In this document: piece after piece, positions 8,805 through 17,605 of the stretch
Layout: the number at the start of each line of letters is the position of its first letter
Position numbering within the stretch: the stretch's first letter is position 1
NCBI RefSeq assembly: GCF_018919385.1
Contig: NZ_JAHLMF010000017.1
Coordinates: 62,001-126,000, forward strand
Origin: Geomonas diazotrophica
GTDB lineage: Bacteria > Desulfobacterota > Desulfuromonadia > Geobacterales > Geobacteraceae
Direction: 5' to 3'
DNA length: 64,000 nucleotides
Notes under the pieces: model-generated
Seen by the model: only the letters and a program-made list of their open reading frames with translations
Told to the model about the DNA's origin: nothing
Databases searched by the model: none
Program-made: the position numbers and the translations under genes

Positions 8805-11800
8805 GTGGACGAAGTGCCAAAAAAGAATGCGAAGGTCGCGCTGGCGCTTCTGCTTCCATTTCTGGCCTGCGCGGTGCAGTTGCTCCTCTGGGATTTCCTG
8901 CAGCCTTTCGCCTACCTCCTCTTCTACCCCGCCGCTTATTTCAGCGCCCGCCTGGCCGGCAAAAAGGGGGGGGGCGCCGCCACCATCATCTCCGCGCTGC
9001 TCATCGTCTACTTCTTCATCCCGCCGCGCTTCTCGCTGCTGCTTCCCCAGGGAAGCCACCTCTTTTCGGTCCTGGTCTTCGTGGTCATGGGGTTCCTGTT
9101 CTGCTTCTCGCAGGAGCGCCTGCAGCAGGCACGCGAAGGCGAGACGGACGCGCGGGCGCTGGCGACCAGTTCCGAGGCGGAGCTGCGCGAGGCGCGCATC
9201 GAGCTCCTGGAGATGGAGCGGCGCCTGGCCCAGGAACGGCTTCAGGAAACGGAGGAGCAGTTCCGCATCATGTTCATGGAGTCGAGCGTTGGGGAGGCCC
9301 GGCTGGACCCCGAGAGCGGCGCGTTCCTCAAGGTCAACCCCGCCTTCTGCCGCATGACCGGTTATCGGGAAGCTGAACTGCTGGGGACGGACCTGGTCGC
9401 GGTGACCCATCCGGCCGACCGGGACACCTGCCGGGAGAGCCTCAGGAGCCTGGGGCAAAGCGGGCGGAGCGCGGTGCAGACGGAGCTTGGCCTGCTGCGG
9501 CGCGACGGCGCGTCGGTCTATTGCCAAGCCACCCTCAACCTGCTGCGCGGCTCCGATGGCCGCGCGAACTCCATCCTCGCGGTGCTTCAGGACGTTTCCG
9601 ACCGGCGCCAGGCCGAAGAGGCCCTGCTTAAGTCCGAGGAGAAATTTTCCCGTGCCTTTTCCGGGAACCCGGCCGCCATCGCCCTGAGCCGGTTCGAGGA
9701 CGGGGTGTTCCTGGATGTGAACGAGACCTGGGAGGCCCTGACCGGCTACAGCAGGGCAGAGGCGATCGGCATGTCCGGGCGGCACATCTGGCCCGACCCG
9801 GAAGCGGTGCAGCGCTTTCTGGCGCAGTTGCGGAGCACCGGCACGCTGCGGGGATGGGAACAGCAGTTCCTGCGCAGGAACGGGGAAACCTTCGTGGCCC
9901 AGCTCTCCTCGCAACTTCTCTCGGTGGGAGGGGAGCGGGTCATCCTCTCGACGCTGGTGGACATCACCCAGCTCAAACAGGCGGAGGCCGCTCTCAGGGA
10001 CAGCGAAAACCGGTTCAGAACCATCTTCGATCAGGCGCCGGTGGCCATCGGCATCGGTGCCGTCGATGACGGCCGGCTCTTGGACGTGAACCCGGCCTGG
10101 CTGCGGCTCATGGGGTTCCAGCGGGAAGAGGTGGTCGGGCGGACCGCGCTGGAACTCGGGATCTACCTCGACGAGGGGACGCGCGAGGAGATCGTGGCGA
10201 CCATCCGGCAGGGGCAGGGCTTCAGCCAGGAACTGCAGCTGAAGCGGAAATCGGGGGAGGTGATCGACGTCCTTTTTTCCGCCGACGTGGTGGTCCTGGA
10301 AGGCGCCCCATCTCTGCTGGTCATGCTCAACGACGTCACCGTTCAGAAACAGGCCGAGCGGGCGCTGCAAAAAAGCAAGCAGGACTACCAGCAGCTGTTC
10401 CGGAACATGCTGGAGGGGTTCGCCTCCTGCCGCATGGTCCGGGACGATTCGGGATCGGCCGACGATTTCGTCTTCCTGAACGTCAACCGCGCCCTGCTGC
10501 AGCTGACCGGACTCGAGGACCTGGTCGGCAAGCGGGTCTCGCAGGTGATTCCGCGGGTGCGGGAGAGCAACGCCGACCTGCTCGAGGCCTGCGGGCGGGT
10601 GGCGCAGACGGGACAGCCGGAGCACCTGGAGACCTTCGTTCCCCCGCTGGAGCAGTGGTACGCGGTGTCGCTTTACAGCGTGGAGCGGGGCTACTTCGTC
10701 GCCCTTTGCAGCAACATCACGGCGCGAAAGCGCGAGGAGATGCGGCGCAACGCGACGGTCGAGCTGTTGCGCATCTGCAACGAGGCCCAGAACCTAAACG
10801 AGCTGATGTCGCGCACGGCGCGGTTTTTCCGCGAGCTCACCGGGTGCCGTGCCATCGGCATCCGCCTGCGCTCGGGGGACGACTACCCCTACTACCAGAC
10901 CATAGGGGTGCCGGAGGACTTCCTGGGGGCGGATGACGTGTTGTGGTACCGCGACGCCCAGGGGCGTTCGGCGCTGCGCTGCCTGTGCGGCGACGTGATC
11001 ACCGGACTTTTAGGCGACTCCGACGGGGGCACCCCGCACGGCAGCTACTGGACCTCGAACGGGATAGCGGTCCCGCCGGGGACCGCGGGAAGCCGCTGCC
11101 ATGTCGAAGGGTTCCAGTCGTTCGCCCTGATCCCGTTTCGGGCCAACGGCAGGCAGATCGGCCTTTTCCAGTTCAGCGACCGGGCGGCGGGGCTCATGTC
11201 CGCAGAGAAGGTCGCACTGTACGAGGACCTGATCGACTACATCGCCATCTCCTTCTCCAAGCTCAAAGCGGACGAGGCGCTGCTCGAGGCGAGCCAGTTC
11301 AACCAGCAGATCATAGCGGGAGCCCAGGAAGGGATCATCGTCTACGACCGGGAGCTGCGCTGCCAGGTCTGGAACCCGTACATGGAGCAGCTCACCGGGA
11401 TCGGGGCGAAGGACATCCTGGGACGGCACCCGCAGGAGCTCCTCCCCTCCCTCGAGGAGAGCGGCATCGTGGCGATGCTGAAAAAGTCGCTCGAAGGGGA
11501 GGAATCGAGGTCCATCGACTTCCGCTTCTCCGTGGAACAGACCGGGCGCTCGGGATGGGCGACGGACACCCGCGCTCCGCTGCGTGACGCGCAGGGGGAG
11601 ATCATCGGCGCGATCGCCACGGTGCGGGACATCACCGCGGAGCGCCGCCTGGAAGAGCAGCTCCGGCAGGCGCAGAAGATGGAGGCGGTGGGGCTTTTGG
11701 CGGGGGGGGTGGCGCACGACTTCAACAACGTGCTGCAGGTGATCATGGGGTACTGCTCGCTGCTGGAGGCGGACCCCAAGCTGGACGAGCGGCAAAAGGG

Positions 11801-12800
11801 GGAGGTGGAGCAGATCCTCGTCTCCGCCGAGAGGGCGGCGCAGCTCACCAAGGGACTTCTGGCCTTCAGCAGGAAGCAGGTCATGGAGCCCAGGCGGGTC
11901 AACCTCTGCGAGATCGTGCAGCACGTGCAGAGGTTCCTGGTGCGCATCATCGGGGAGGACATCACCCTCAAGGTGGTGCCCTGTGCCGAGCCGGACCTGC
12001 CGGTCATCGCGGACAGCGGGCACATCGAGCAGGTGCTGATCAACCTGGCCACCAACGCCCGGGACGCGATGTCCAAGGGAGGATCGCTCACCGTCGAGGC
12101 GGAGGTGGTGGAGGTGGAGGAACCGACCGAAACGCAGTTCGGACACCGCGAGCCGGGAAGCTACGCCTGCGTCGTCATGACCGATACCGGCTCCGGTATG
12201 GACGAGGCGACCCGCAACAGGATCTTCGAGCCGTTCTTCACCACCAAGGAGGTCGGCAAGGGAACCGGTCTGGGGATGGCCATCGTCTACGGCATCGTCA
12301 AGCAGCACGGCGGTTTCATAAACGTCTACAGCGAGCCGGGGCGGGGCACGACCTTCAGGGTCTACCTGCCGCTGGTAAAGGACGTCACGACCGGGCCGAC
12401 CGGGCAGGTGGAGCTCCCGCCGCCGTGCGGCGGTACCGAAACACTGCTTTTGGCCGAGGACGACCTGGAGGTCCGCAGGTTGCTGGTGACCGTCCTCACC
12501 AGGTTCGGCTACCGGGTCATCGAGGCCGCGGACGGCCAGCAGGCGGTGGATCTCTTCGCCGCGCACCGCGACAGCATCGCGCTGGTGGTGATGGACCTCA
12601 TCATGCCCAGGAAGAACGGCATGGAGGCGGGGGTGGAGATCGTGCAGCTGAAGCCGGGAACCAGGATCCTGTATTCCAGCGGGTACACCTCCGATTTCAT
12701 GGAGCGGCGCGGGATCCTGGAACAGGGGATCCAGCTGATCACCAAGCCGGTGCAGCCGGTACAGCTTTTGAGAAAGGTGCGCGAGATGCTGGACGGGTAA
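8805..12800 (+). CDS. Multi-PAS/GAF hybrid sensor histidine kinase with receiver
   Basis: A 1331-residue sensor starting at GTG 8805 after a strong AAGGAGGAG. Order of parts: a DUF4118-like membrane region with about four helices (10-105); a coiled coil (105-150); four PAS-type domains (about 150-640); a GAF domain (about 645-820); a fifth PAS (about 825-950); the dimerisation/phosphoacceptor helix [12 protein letters not shown] with His971; the ATPase domain with N-box [10 protein letters not shown] and G-boxes DTGSGMD and GKGTGLGMA; and a C-terminal receiver with Asp1264 (VVMDLIMP). No DNA-binding output domain is present, so the phosphate should pass to another protein. The signal is unknown; several PAS copies suggest redox or small-ligand sensing. 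The kinase core resembles the hybrid kinase at 22285-24333. Confidence 0.92.
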   Translation: MDEVPKKNAKVALALLLPFLACAVQLLLWDFLQPFAYLLFYPAAYFSARLAGKKGGGAATIISALLIVYFFIPPRFSLLLPQGSHLFSVLVFVVMGFLFCFSQERLQQAREGETDARALATSSEAELREARIELLEMERRLAQERLQETEEQFRIMFMESSVGEARLDPESGAFLKVNPAFCRMTGYREAELLGTDLVAVTHPADRDTCRESLRSLGQSGRSAVQTELGLLRRDGASVYCQATLNLLRGSDGRANSILAVLQDVSDRRQAEEALLKSEEKFSRAFSGNPAAIALSRFEDGVFLDVNETWEALTGYSRAEAIGMSGRHIWPDPEAVQRFLAQLRSTGTLRGWEQQFLRRNGETFVAQLSSQLLSVGGERVILSTLVDITQLKQAEAALRDSENRFRTIFDQAPVAIGIGAVDDGRLLDVNPAWLRLMGFQREEVVGRTALELGIYLDEGTREEIVATIRQGQGFSQELQLKRKSGEVIDVLFSADVVVLEGAPSLLVMLNDVTVQKQAERALQKSKQDYQQLFRNMLEGFASCRMVRDDSGSADDFVFLNVNRALLQLTGLEDLVGKRVSQVIPRVRESNADLLEACGRVAQTGQPEHLETFVPPLEQWYAVSLYSVERGYFVALCSNITARKREEMRRNATVELLRICNEAQNLNELMSRTARFFRELTGCRAIGIRLRSGDDYPYYQTIGVPEDFLGADDVLWYRDAQGRSALRCLCGDVITGLLGDSDGGTPHGSYWTSNGIAVPPGTAGSRCHVEGFQSFALIPFRANGRQIGLFQFSDRAAGLMSAEKVALYEDLIDYIAISFSKLKADEALLEASQFNQQIIAGAQEGIIVYDRELRCQVWNPYMEQLTGIGAKDILGRHPQELLPSLEESGIVAMLKKSLEGEESRSIDFRFSVEQTGRSGWATDTRAPLRDAQGEIIGAIATVRDITAERRLEEQLRQAQKMEAVGLLAGGVAHDFNNVLQVIMGYCSLLEADPKLDERQKGEVEQILVSAERAAQLTKGLLAFSRKQVMEPRRVNLCEIVQHVQRFLVRIIGEDITLKVVPCAEPDLPVIADSGHIEQVLINLATNARDAMSKGGSLTVEAEVVEVEEPTETQFGHREPGSYACVVMTDTGSGMDEATRNRIFEPFFTTKEVGKGTGLGMAIVYGIVKQHGGFINVYSEPGRGTTFRVYLPLVKDVTTGPTGQVELPPPCGGTETLLLAEDDLEVRRLLVTVLTRFGYRVIEAADGQQAVDLFAAHRDSIALVVMDLIMPRKNGMEAGVEIVQLKPGTRILYSSGYTSDFMERRGILEQGIQLITKPVQPVQLLRKVREMLDG

Positions 12801-12877
12801 GGGGTGGAATGCAGCGCAGATGGTGGAAAAGGCCTATTGAGAAAAAGCATACCGGGTTCTATATTTGGCTGATCTGA

Positions 12878-12895
12878 TGCGCCTCGACAGGCGCA
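12878..12895 (+). other. Perfect hairpin in the protease leader
   Basis: TGCGCCT, CGAC loop, AGGCGCA: a 7-bp stem 31 bp before the subtilase start codon. There is no T-run, so it is not a terminator; it could stabilise the mRNA leader. Confidence 0.4.
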
Positions 12896-12926
12896 GCAGC
12901 AACGACCAATTGGCAGGAGGCCCCTC

Positions 12927-14096
12927 ATGACTAGGATACCGTTTGGCATAGCTCTTCTGGGCATACTTTCCCTGGTGCAGGTTGCGGCAGCGGCCCCCGA
13001 CGATCCCGCCCCCATCTACGGGGTGGGCGCCGAGCGGGCCATCCCCGGGCGCTACATCGTCGTCTTCCGGCCCGGCAGCCCCGGACAGCAGGTGAGCGCC
13101 GCGGTGCAGGCGGCAGGCCGGCTGGGAGGCAAGGTGCACTACCTCTACACCGACGCGCTGCAGGGATTCGCGGCGACGCTCCCCGACCAGGCCCTGCAGG
13201 GGGTGCGCCACAACCCCAACGTAGAATACATCGAGCAGGACCAGGCGGTCTCCATCGGCATCGAGGTCTCCCAGGCCGTCTCGACCTGGAACCTGGACCG
13301 CATCGACCAGCGCGCCCTTCCCCTCGACGGCTATTTCAACTACCTAAACAGCGGCGTCGGCGTGACCGCTTACGTCATCGACACCGGCATCCGCACCTCG
13401 CACACCGAGTTCGGCGGCCGCGCCTCGATAGGCTACGATGCGCTTGGGGGGAACGGCCAGGACTGCAACGGGCACGGCACCCACGTCTCGGGCACCATCG
13501 GCGGCTCGCATTACGGCGTGGCCAAGGACGTGGCGCTGGTCGGCGTGCGGGTGCTCGATTGCTCCGGCTCGGGTGCCATCTCCGGCGTCGTTTCCGGCGT
13601 GGACTGGGTCACCAAATACAAGAAGCTGCCGGCCGTGGCCAACATGAGCCTTGGGGGCGGCGCTTCCACCGCCCTGGACAGTGCGGTCAGCAACTCCATC
13701 AACGGCGGGGTGACCTACGCCATAGCCGCGGGTAACAGCAAGCAGGACGCCTGCCGGTATTCGCCGGCCCGCGTTCCGGCGGCCCTGACCGTCGGCGCCA
13801 CCACCTCCAGCGATGCCCGTGCCTCCTACTCCAACTACGGCGCCTGCCTCGACCTCTTCGCGCCCGGCTCCAACGTCACCTCCTCGTGGTACAGCAGCGA
13901 CACCGCGACCGCCACCCTGAGCGGGACCTCGATGGCCACCCCCAACGTCACCGGCGTCGCCGCGCAGTACCTGCAGACAAACCCCGCCGCCACCCCTGCC
14001 GGCGTCGCCGCCGCCCTGACCGGGAACGCGACTCCGGGTGTGGTGGGGAACCCGGGCAAGAAATCGCCGAACCTCCTTTTGTTCACCGACTACTGA
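12927..14096 (+). CDS. Secreted subtilisin-like serine protease (S8, proteinase K type)
   Basis: A 389-residue preproenzyme. A signal peptide (about 1-22) leads into an inhibitor I9-type propeptide (about 40-110, from PGRYIVVFRPG to PNVEYIEQD), then the catalytic domain. The triad is visible: Asp152 in VIDTGIRTSH, His183 in CNGHGTHVSG, Ser335 in SGTSMATPNVTG, with oxyanion Asn270 in AIAAGN. Cys pairs in the catalytic domain (such as QDCNGHG, LDCSGS, QDACRY, YGACLD) fit disulfides in an exported proteinase K-like enzyme. There is no C-terminal anchoring domain, so it is probably released or periplasmic. A strong terminator follows; it is a single-gene unit. Confidence 0.93.
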   Translation: MTRIPFGIALLGILSLVQVAAAAPDDPAPIYGVGAERAIPGRYIVVFRPGSPGQQVSAAVQAAGRLGGKVHYLYTDALQGFAATLPDQALQGVRHNPNVEYIEQDQAVSIGIEVSQAVSTWNLDRIDQRALPLDGYFNYLNSGVGVTAYVIDTGIRTSHTEFGGRASIGYDALGGNGQDCNGHGTHVSGTIGGSHYGVAKDVALVGVRVLDCSGSGAISGVVSGVDWVTKYKKLPAVANMSLGGGASTALDSAVSNSINGGVTYAIAAGNSKQDACRYSPARVPAALTVGATTSSDARASYSNYGACLDLFAPGSNVTSSWYSSDTATATLSGTSMATPNVTGVAAQYLQTNPAATPAGVAAALTGNATPGVVGNPGKKSPNLLLFTDY

Positions 14097-14125
14097 CAGA
14101 ACCCGTCACGGGTCGAAGCACCCAG

Positions 14126-14163
14126 GCCGGCCGCGATACCTCTTCGCGGTCGGCTTTTTTTTT
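14126..14163 (+). terminator. Rho-independent terminator after the subtilase gene
   Basis: An 11-bp GC-rich stem (14126-14136 with 14144-14154, one G-T pair) is followed by nine T. Confidence 0.9.
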
Positions 14164-14181
14164 CGCCGGCGTGCCGGACGG

Positions 14182-14217
14182 TTGACAGGGACGGTAAAGA
14201 AGTTGTAGAGTGCAACT
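14182..14217 (+). promoter_or_regulatory. marR promoter with overlapping operator
   Basis: TTGACA at 14182-14187 with a -10-like TAGAGT at 14206-14211 (18-bp spacer). The dyad AGTTG-N7-CAACT at 14201-14217 covers the -10 and ends 2 bp before the start codon, where a bound MarR protein would block transcription. The same 17-bp dyad recurs before the efflux gene at 14679-14695. Confidence 0.65.
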
Positions 14218-14219
14218 AT

Positions 14220-14663
14220 ATGGACACCCTGACCGAATACAGATTGGACAAGTCGCTGGGGCACCTGGCCTCCCGGTTCTCGAGAATCGTGCTCAGGCGC
14301 TTCACCGCGGTGCTGCAGCAAAACGGCATGACGATCACCTCGGAGCAGTACTCGCTGCTGGTGCAGCTTTGGGACTGCAACGGGCTCCCCCAGGGAGCGC
14401 TGGCGGAGAAGACGGCCAAGGACAAGACCACCATGGCCCGCCTCGCGGCCGGGCTCGAGGAGCGAGGACTGATCGCCAGGCTGCCGAGCCCAAGCGACGC
14501 CCGCGAGCGGCTGCTCTACCTGACCGACCGCGGCAAGGAGCTGATGGATCAGGCCACCGCCCTGGCGCGCGGCATCCTGGAAGAGGCACAGCAGGGGATC
14601 GACGCGAAGGAACTCGAGATCTGCCGCGATGTCCTGCGCCGCGCCTGCCGCAACTTGCAGTAG
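14220..14663 (+). CDS. MarR-family transcriptional regulator
   Basis: A 147-residue winged-helix regulator. The recognition region (GLPQGALAEKTAKDKTTMARLAAGLEERGLI) is followed by the wing LPSPSDARERLLYLTDRG, the standard MarR layout, with flanking dimerisation helices at both ends. The start codon lies directly after the dyad at 14201-14217, so little leader RNA exists. The next gene, 56 bp downstream, encodes a Bcr/CflA drug exporter preceded by the same operator, so this protein probably represses both and is released by the pump's substrate. The inducing compound is unknown. Confidence 0.92.
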   Translation: MDTLTEYRLDKSLGHLASRFSRIVLRRFTAVLQQNGMTITSEQYSLLVQLWDCNGLPQGALAEKTAKDKTTMARLAAGLEERGLIARLPSPSDARERLLYLTDRGKELMDQATALARGILEEAQQGIDAKELEICRDVLRRACRNLQ

Positions 14664-14668
14664 TTTTT

Positions 14669-14695
14669 TTGACCCGATAGTTGTATTGAACAACT
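14669..14695 (+). promoter_or_regulatory. Promoter/operator region of the efflux gene
   Basis: TTGACC at 14669-14674 is a candidate -35. The dyad AGTTGT-N5-ACAACT at 14679-14695 has the same 17-bp length and outer half-sites as the dyad over the marR promoter. A clear -10 element is not seen. Confidence 0.55.
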
Positions 14696-14719
14696 TTTCG
14701 GCCAAGCGAGGTTGTACCG

Positions 14720-15958
14720 ATGGTTTTCGCCAAAACCGCAGCAACGATCCACCCGACCGAGATGACCCGGCGCCAGCTGACCGTCTTCGTCCTCATCCTC
14801 GGCGCCCTGACCGCGTTCAGCGCCATGTCGATCGACATGTACCTCCCCGCCTTCCCGCAGATGGCCCATGACCTCAAGGTGCCGCTCGGCACGGTGCAGC
14901 TCTCGGTGTCGGCCTTTTTGTTCGGATCGGCGGCCGGGCAGCTCTTCTACGGGCCGCTGGCGGACCGCTGGGGGAGGCGCCGCCCGCTGCTTCTGGGGCT
15001 GTCCCTGTACGTCGCCTCGACCATCGGCTGCGCCATGGTGCACACCGGGGGTGGCCTCCTGGCGTGGCGGGTGGTCATGGCGCTCGGGGGGGGAGCGGGT
15101 ATGGTCATCTCGCGCGCGGTGGTGCGGGACCTCTACGACACCGCCGAGGCGGCGAGGATGTTCTCCCTGCTCATGCTGGTCATGGGGCTGGCGCCGATCC
15201 TGGCGCCGGTGGCGGGGGGGCAGCTGCTGCTTTATAGCGGCTGGAGGGGGATCTTCGTCTTCCTGGGCGTCTTCGGCCTCGCCTCGCTTTTGGCGGCGGC
15301 GCTGGCCCTCCCCGAGTCGCTCCCCGCGGAGCGGCGCATCCGGCGCAGCGCCTCGGACATGACCAAGGTGTACTGGCACCTGCTGAAGAACCGCCACTAC
15401 CTGCGCTACGCCGTCGCCCTTGGGTGCGTGGCCGGCGTCAACTTCTCCTACATCTCGGGCGCGCCCTTCGTCTTCATCGAGCTGCACGGACTTTCGCCCC
15501 AGTTCTTCGGCGTCTTCTTCGGCGTCAACGCCTGCGGCCTGATCGGCGCTTCGCAGATGAACCGGCGCCTTTTGCGCCGCTATACGCCCGCGGCCATCGC
15601 CCGCAGCGCCTTCATGGTGGCCGGCAGCGCCGGCATCGCGCTGATCGCCGCGACGGCGACAGGCTTCGGCGGGTTCCCGCTGCAGATGCTCTTCATCTTC
15701 GTCTGCCTCTGCATGACCGGGCTGCTCTACCCCAACATCACCGCGCTGGCCTTGGCCCCCTTCGACAAGGCGGCCGGGAGCGCGTCGGCCCTTTTGGGGA
15801 CCATCCAGTACCTCCTGGGTGCCTCGGGAGGGGCGCTGGTGGGGGCCTTCCACAACGGCACCGCACTTCCCATGACCGGCACCATGGCGCTTTGCGGAAC
15901 GCTCGGCTTTGTCGCGGTACTCGGGGCGGGAAGGAGCAAAGGGCATCAGCGCGCCTGA
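14720..15958 (+). CDS. Bcr/CflA-family multidrug efflux MFS transporter
   Basis: A 412-residue major facilitator protein with 12 predicted helices, acting as a proton-driven drug exporter in the inner membrane. Subfamily signs are the first helix with FSAMSIDMYLPAFPQM (the MSxDMYLPA motif of Bcr/CflA proteins) and motif A, GPLADRWGRRRPLLLG, between helices 2 and 3. Members export bicyclomycin, chloramphenicol, sulfonamides or cysteine; the substrate here is unknown. Pairing with the upstream marR gene and a shared operator indicates drug-induced expression. Confidence 0.9.
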   Translation: MVFAKTAATIHPTEMTRRQLTVFVLILGALTAFSAMSIDMYLPAFPQMAHDLKVPLGTVQLSVSAFLFGSAAGQLFYGPLADRWGRRRPLLLGLSLYVASTIGCAMVHTGGGLLAWRVVMALGGGAGMVISRAVVRDLYDTAEAARMFSLLMLVMGLAPILAPVAGGQLLLYSGWRGIFVFLGVFGLASLLAAALALPESLPAERRIRRSASDMTKVYWHLLKNRHYLRYAVALGCVAGVNFSYISGAPFVFIELHGLSPQFFGVFFGVNACGLIGASQMNRRLLRRYTPAAIARSAFMVAGSAGIALIAATATGFGGFPLQMLFIFVCLCMTGLLYPNITALALAPFDKAAGSASALLGTIQYLLGASGGALVGAFHNGTALPMTGTMALCGTLGFVAVLGAGRSKGHQRA

Positions 15959-16012
15959 CCCGGGAGGTTGGCCAAGGTATCGAATTGCGGCGGGCAAGCT
16001 GCGGCGGGTGGA

Positions 16013-16240
16013 CTAGCTGGGCTTGAAATCCTGAGTGGGGCAGCAGTAGTAGTCCCTGCTGCACCAGATCATGACCTTAGTGCCGGGGGTGGGCGGGGTC
16101 GGGCTGTCGATGGCGAACTGGTGGTTGTCGCAAAAGAGGGTCCCGTCCTGGCGCACCTCGGCGAGGTAGCGGCCGTAGAACAGGGGAGTAAGCGCCGGCG
16201 GGTGGATTTCGCGTAACTCGATGAGATGATAGATGTGCAT
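16013..16240 (-). CDS. Small hypothetical protein
   Basis: A 75-residue frame starting at the ATG at 16240, preceded by GGAG at suitable spacing; the in-frame ATG at 16252 has none. The protein has a hydrophobic beta-like start (MHIYHLIEL), a Pro-rich middle and a C-terminal Cys group (WCSRDYYCCPTQDF) with a further Cys at DGTLFCDN. No family is recognised. The ribosome site and separation from neighbours support a real gene, but the evidence is modest. Confidence 0.5.
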   Translation of the reverse strand: MHIYHLIELREIHPPALTPLFYGRYLAEVRQDGTLFCDNHQFAIDSPTPPTPGTKVMIWCSRDYYCCPTQDFKPS

Positions 16241-16393
16241 CAAAGGCTCCACGTGTTCCTGCTTTCTGGTACCCGTATCGGCACGGCTTCGATTTTATTT
16301 ACGCAATTGCGCATGACGCGGTAACGAAGGCAATTCCCCCGAAGGACCAGACCTGCTCGCGCAGGCCCAGACAGCGTCAAACCTAAAGCAAAT

Positions 16394-16424
16394 AAAAAGG
16401 GCGGCCCAAACGGGCCGCCCTTTT
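16394..16424 (-). terminator. Rho-independent terminator after the protoglobin-membrane gene
   Basis: AAAAGGGCGGCCC, AAAC loop, GGGCCGCCCTTTT: a 13-bp perfect stem with A/T flanks on both strands, positioned to end the leftward gene at 16458-17357. Confidence 0.9.
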
Positions 16425-16457
16425 CACATCTTGTCTGCCTGGTTCCGAACGCCCGGG

Positions 16458-17357
16458 TCAGTGGGCGCCGTTGACCTGGCTCTTGGCCACCAGGTAGTAG
16501 ACGATCCCGAGGATGAGGAGGGTGCCGGCCAAAAACGCCTGGGTCTCCAGGGCGTCGTGGCGCAGGGTGGAGATGAGGATCTCCCGGATCAGGGCCACGA
16601 TGATCACGCCGATGAAGATGAGGATGTTGAATTTCCCCCCCTTGAGCGTCTTGATCTCGTTGTCCATCAGTTCGATCATCATCCACAGGATCAGCAGGGA
16701 GCCGAGCGCTGAGAGGATGCCCTTCTCGAAGTCGCCCCGGAAGATGTGGACCAGGTCCCAGAAAAAGAGGGTGACCACCGAGAGGGAGACGCCGCTCAGG
16801 GCGATGACCAGGATCAGGTTGAGACCGTAGGTGAAGCGCTCGGCGGCGTGGATCAGCTTGGACTCGATCTTGTGCGAGACGAAAACCTTGCGCAGCTCCT
16901 CCTCCTGGTAGGAGGTGCTCATGATGTCGAGGTTGATGTCGAGGATCTTCTCCACCGCGATCCGGTACTTGCGGCGCACCGAGATGTCGGGGAAGTTGGC
17001 CTGCAGCATCTCGATCAGGAAGCGGCGCACCACGTTCATGGCGGCGTTCACGTAGTGGGCGCTCACCTTGATGCGGACGTGCGCCTGCCCGATCGACTGC
17101 AGGGTCAGCATGTACTCGTTGTCGTAGCGGCCGCAGAAGAGGGAGAGGAACCACTCGGTATGGGTCCTCTTAAGCCGCGCCAGGTCCTTGGGGTCGCGCA
17201 GGAAGACGGCGGTCTCCGGGATCTTCAGAAGGTAGGTGTAAAATTCCTCGACCATCGCCTCACTGTTCGTCTGCGCCAGGGGAAAAAGCTCTTTGAGCAT
17301 TTCGGCGTCTGTATCCGAGAAGTAATAGTGGTTCTTTATTTCCTGCATGGTAAGCAT
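16458..17357 (-). CDS. Protoglobin-domain protein fused to a PsiE-like membrane domain
   Basis: A 299-residue protein. Residues about 10-170 look like a protoglobin/globin-coupled-sensor haem domain, with YYFSDTDAEMLKELFP near the start and SIGQAHVRIKV, where His93 is the likely proximal haem ligand. From about 180 it is a four-helix membrane region (LNLILVIALSGVSL, LLILWMMIELMDNEI, FIGVIIVALIREILI, LLILGIVYYLVA) resembling phosphate-starvation PsiE proteins. It could sense O2, NO or CO and signal through the membrane part, but the output is unknown. The start ATG at 17357 has AGGAGAA upstream; the ATG at 17420 has no such site. It is followed by a terminator and is probably monocistronic. 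Confidence 0.75.
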   Translation of the reverse strand: MLTMQEIKNHYYFSDTDAEMLKELFPLAQTNSEAMVEEFYTYLLKIPETAVFLRDPKDLARLKRTHTEWFLSLFCGRYDNEYMLTLQSIGQAHVRIKVSAHYVNAAMNVVRRFLIEMLQANFPDISVRRKYRIAVEKILDINLDIMSTSYQEEELRKVFVSHKIESKLIHAAERFTYGLNLILVIALSGVSLSVVTLFFWDLVHIFRGDFEKGILSALGSLLILWMMIELMDNEIKTLKGGKFNILIFIGVIIVALIREILISTLRHDALETQAFLAGTLLILGIVYYLVAKSQVNGAH

Positions 17358-17477
17358 CAATGGTTCTCCTGAGACAGTATTTCGCGCATCCTGATCCATT
17401 AGCTGTCGGTCAGACGGCAATCAATGCTAGCACACACCACACCTTTTGCCAGGTCCGTATACGCGCCTGCCCCGAAG

Positions 17478-17509
17478 CAAAAAGCCGCCCCGGCAGGGAC
17501 GGCTTTTTT
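17478..17509 (-). terminator. Rho-independent terminator after the permease gene
   Basis: AAAAAGCCG and CGGCTTTTTT arms around a C/G-rich inner stem, with a T-run on the minus strand, 97 bp downstream of the leftward permease stop codon. Confidence 0.75.
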
Positions 17510-17605
17510 GTCGTGCGTGAAGCGGGCGCTCCCCATCCGGCAGGGGGGGACGAAAGGATCCGGACCGCGGGAACTGCCCGTTGGCGCCGCGGTGAGCGGG
17601 TGCGG

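Noticed and set aside
8739..10625. 628-codon frame on the minus strand across the PAS kinase gene
   Set aside because: Antisense of a well-supported gene; no motif or ribosome site.
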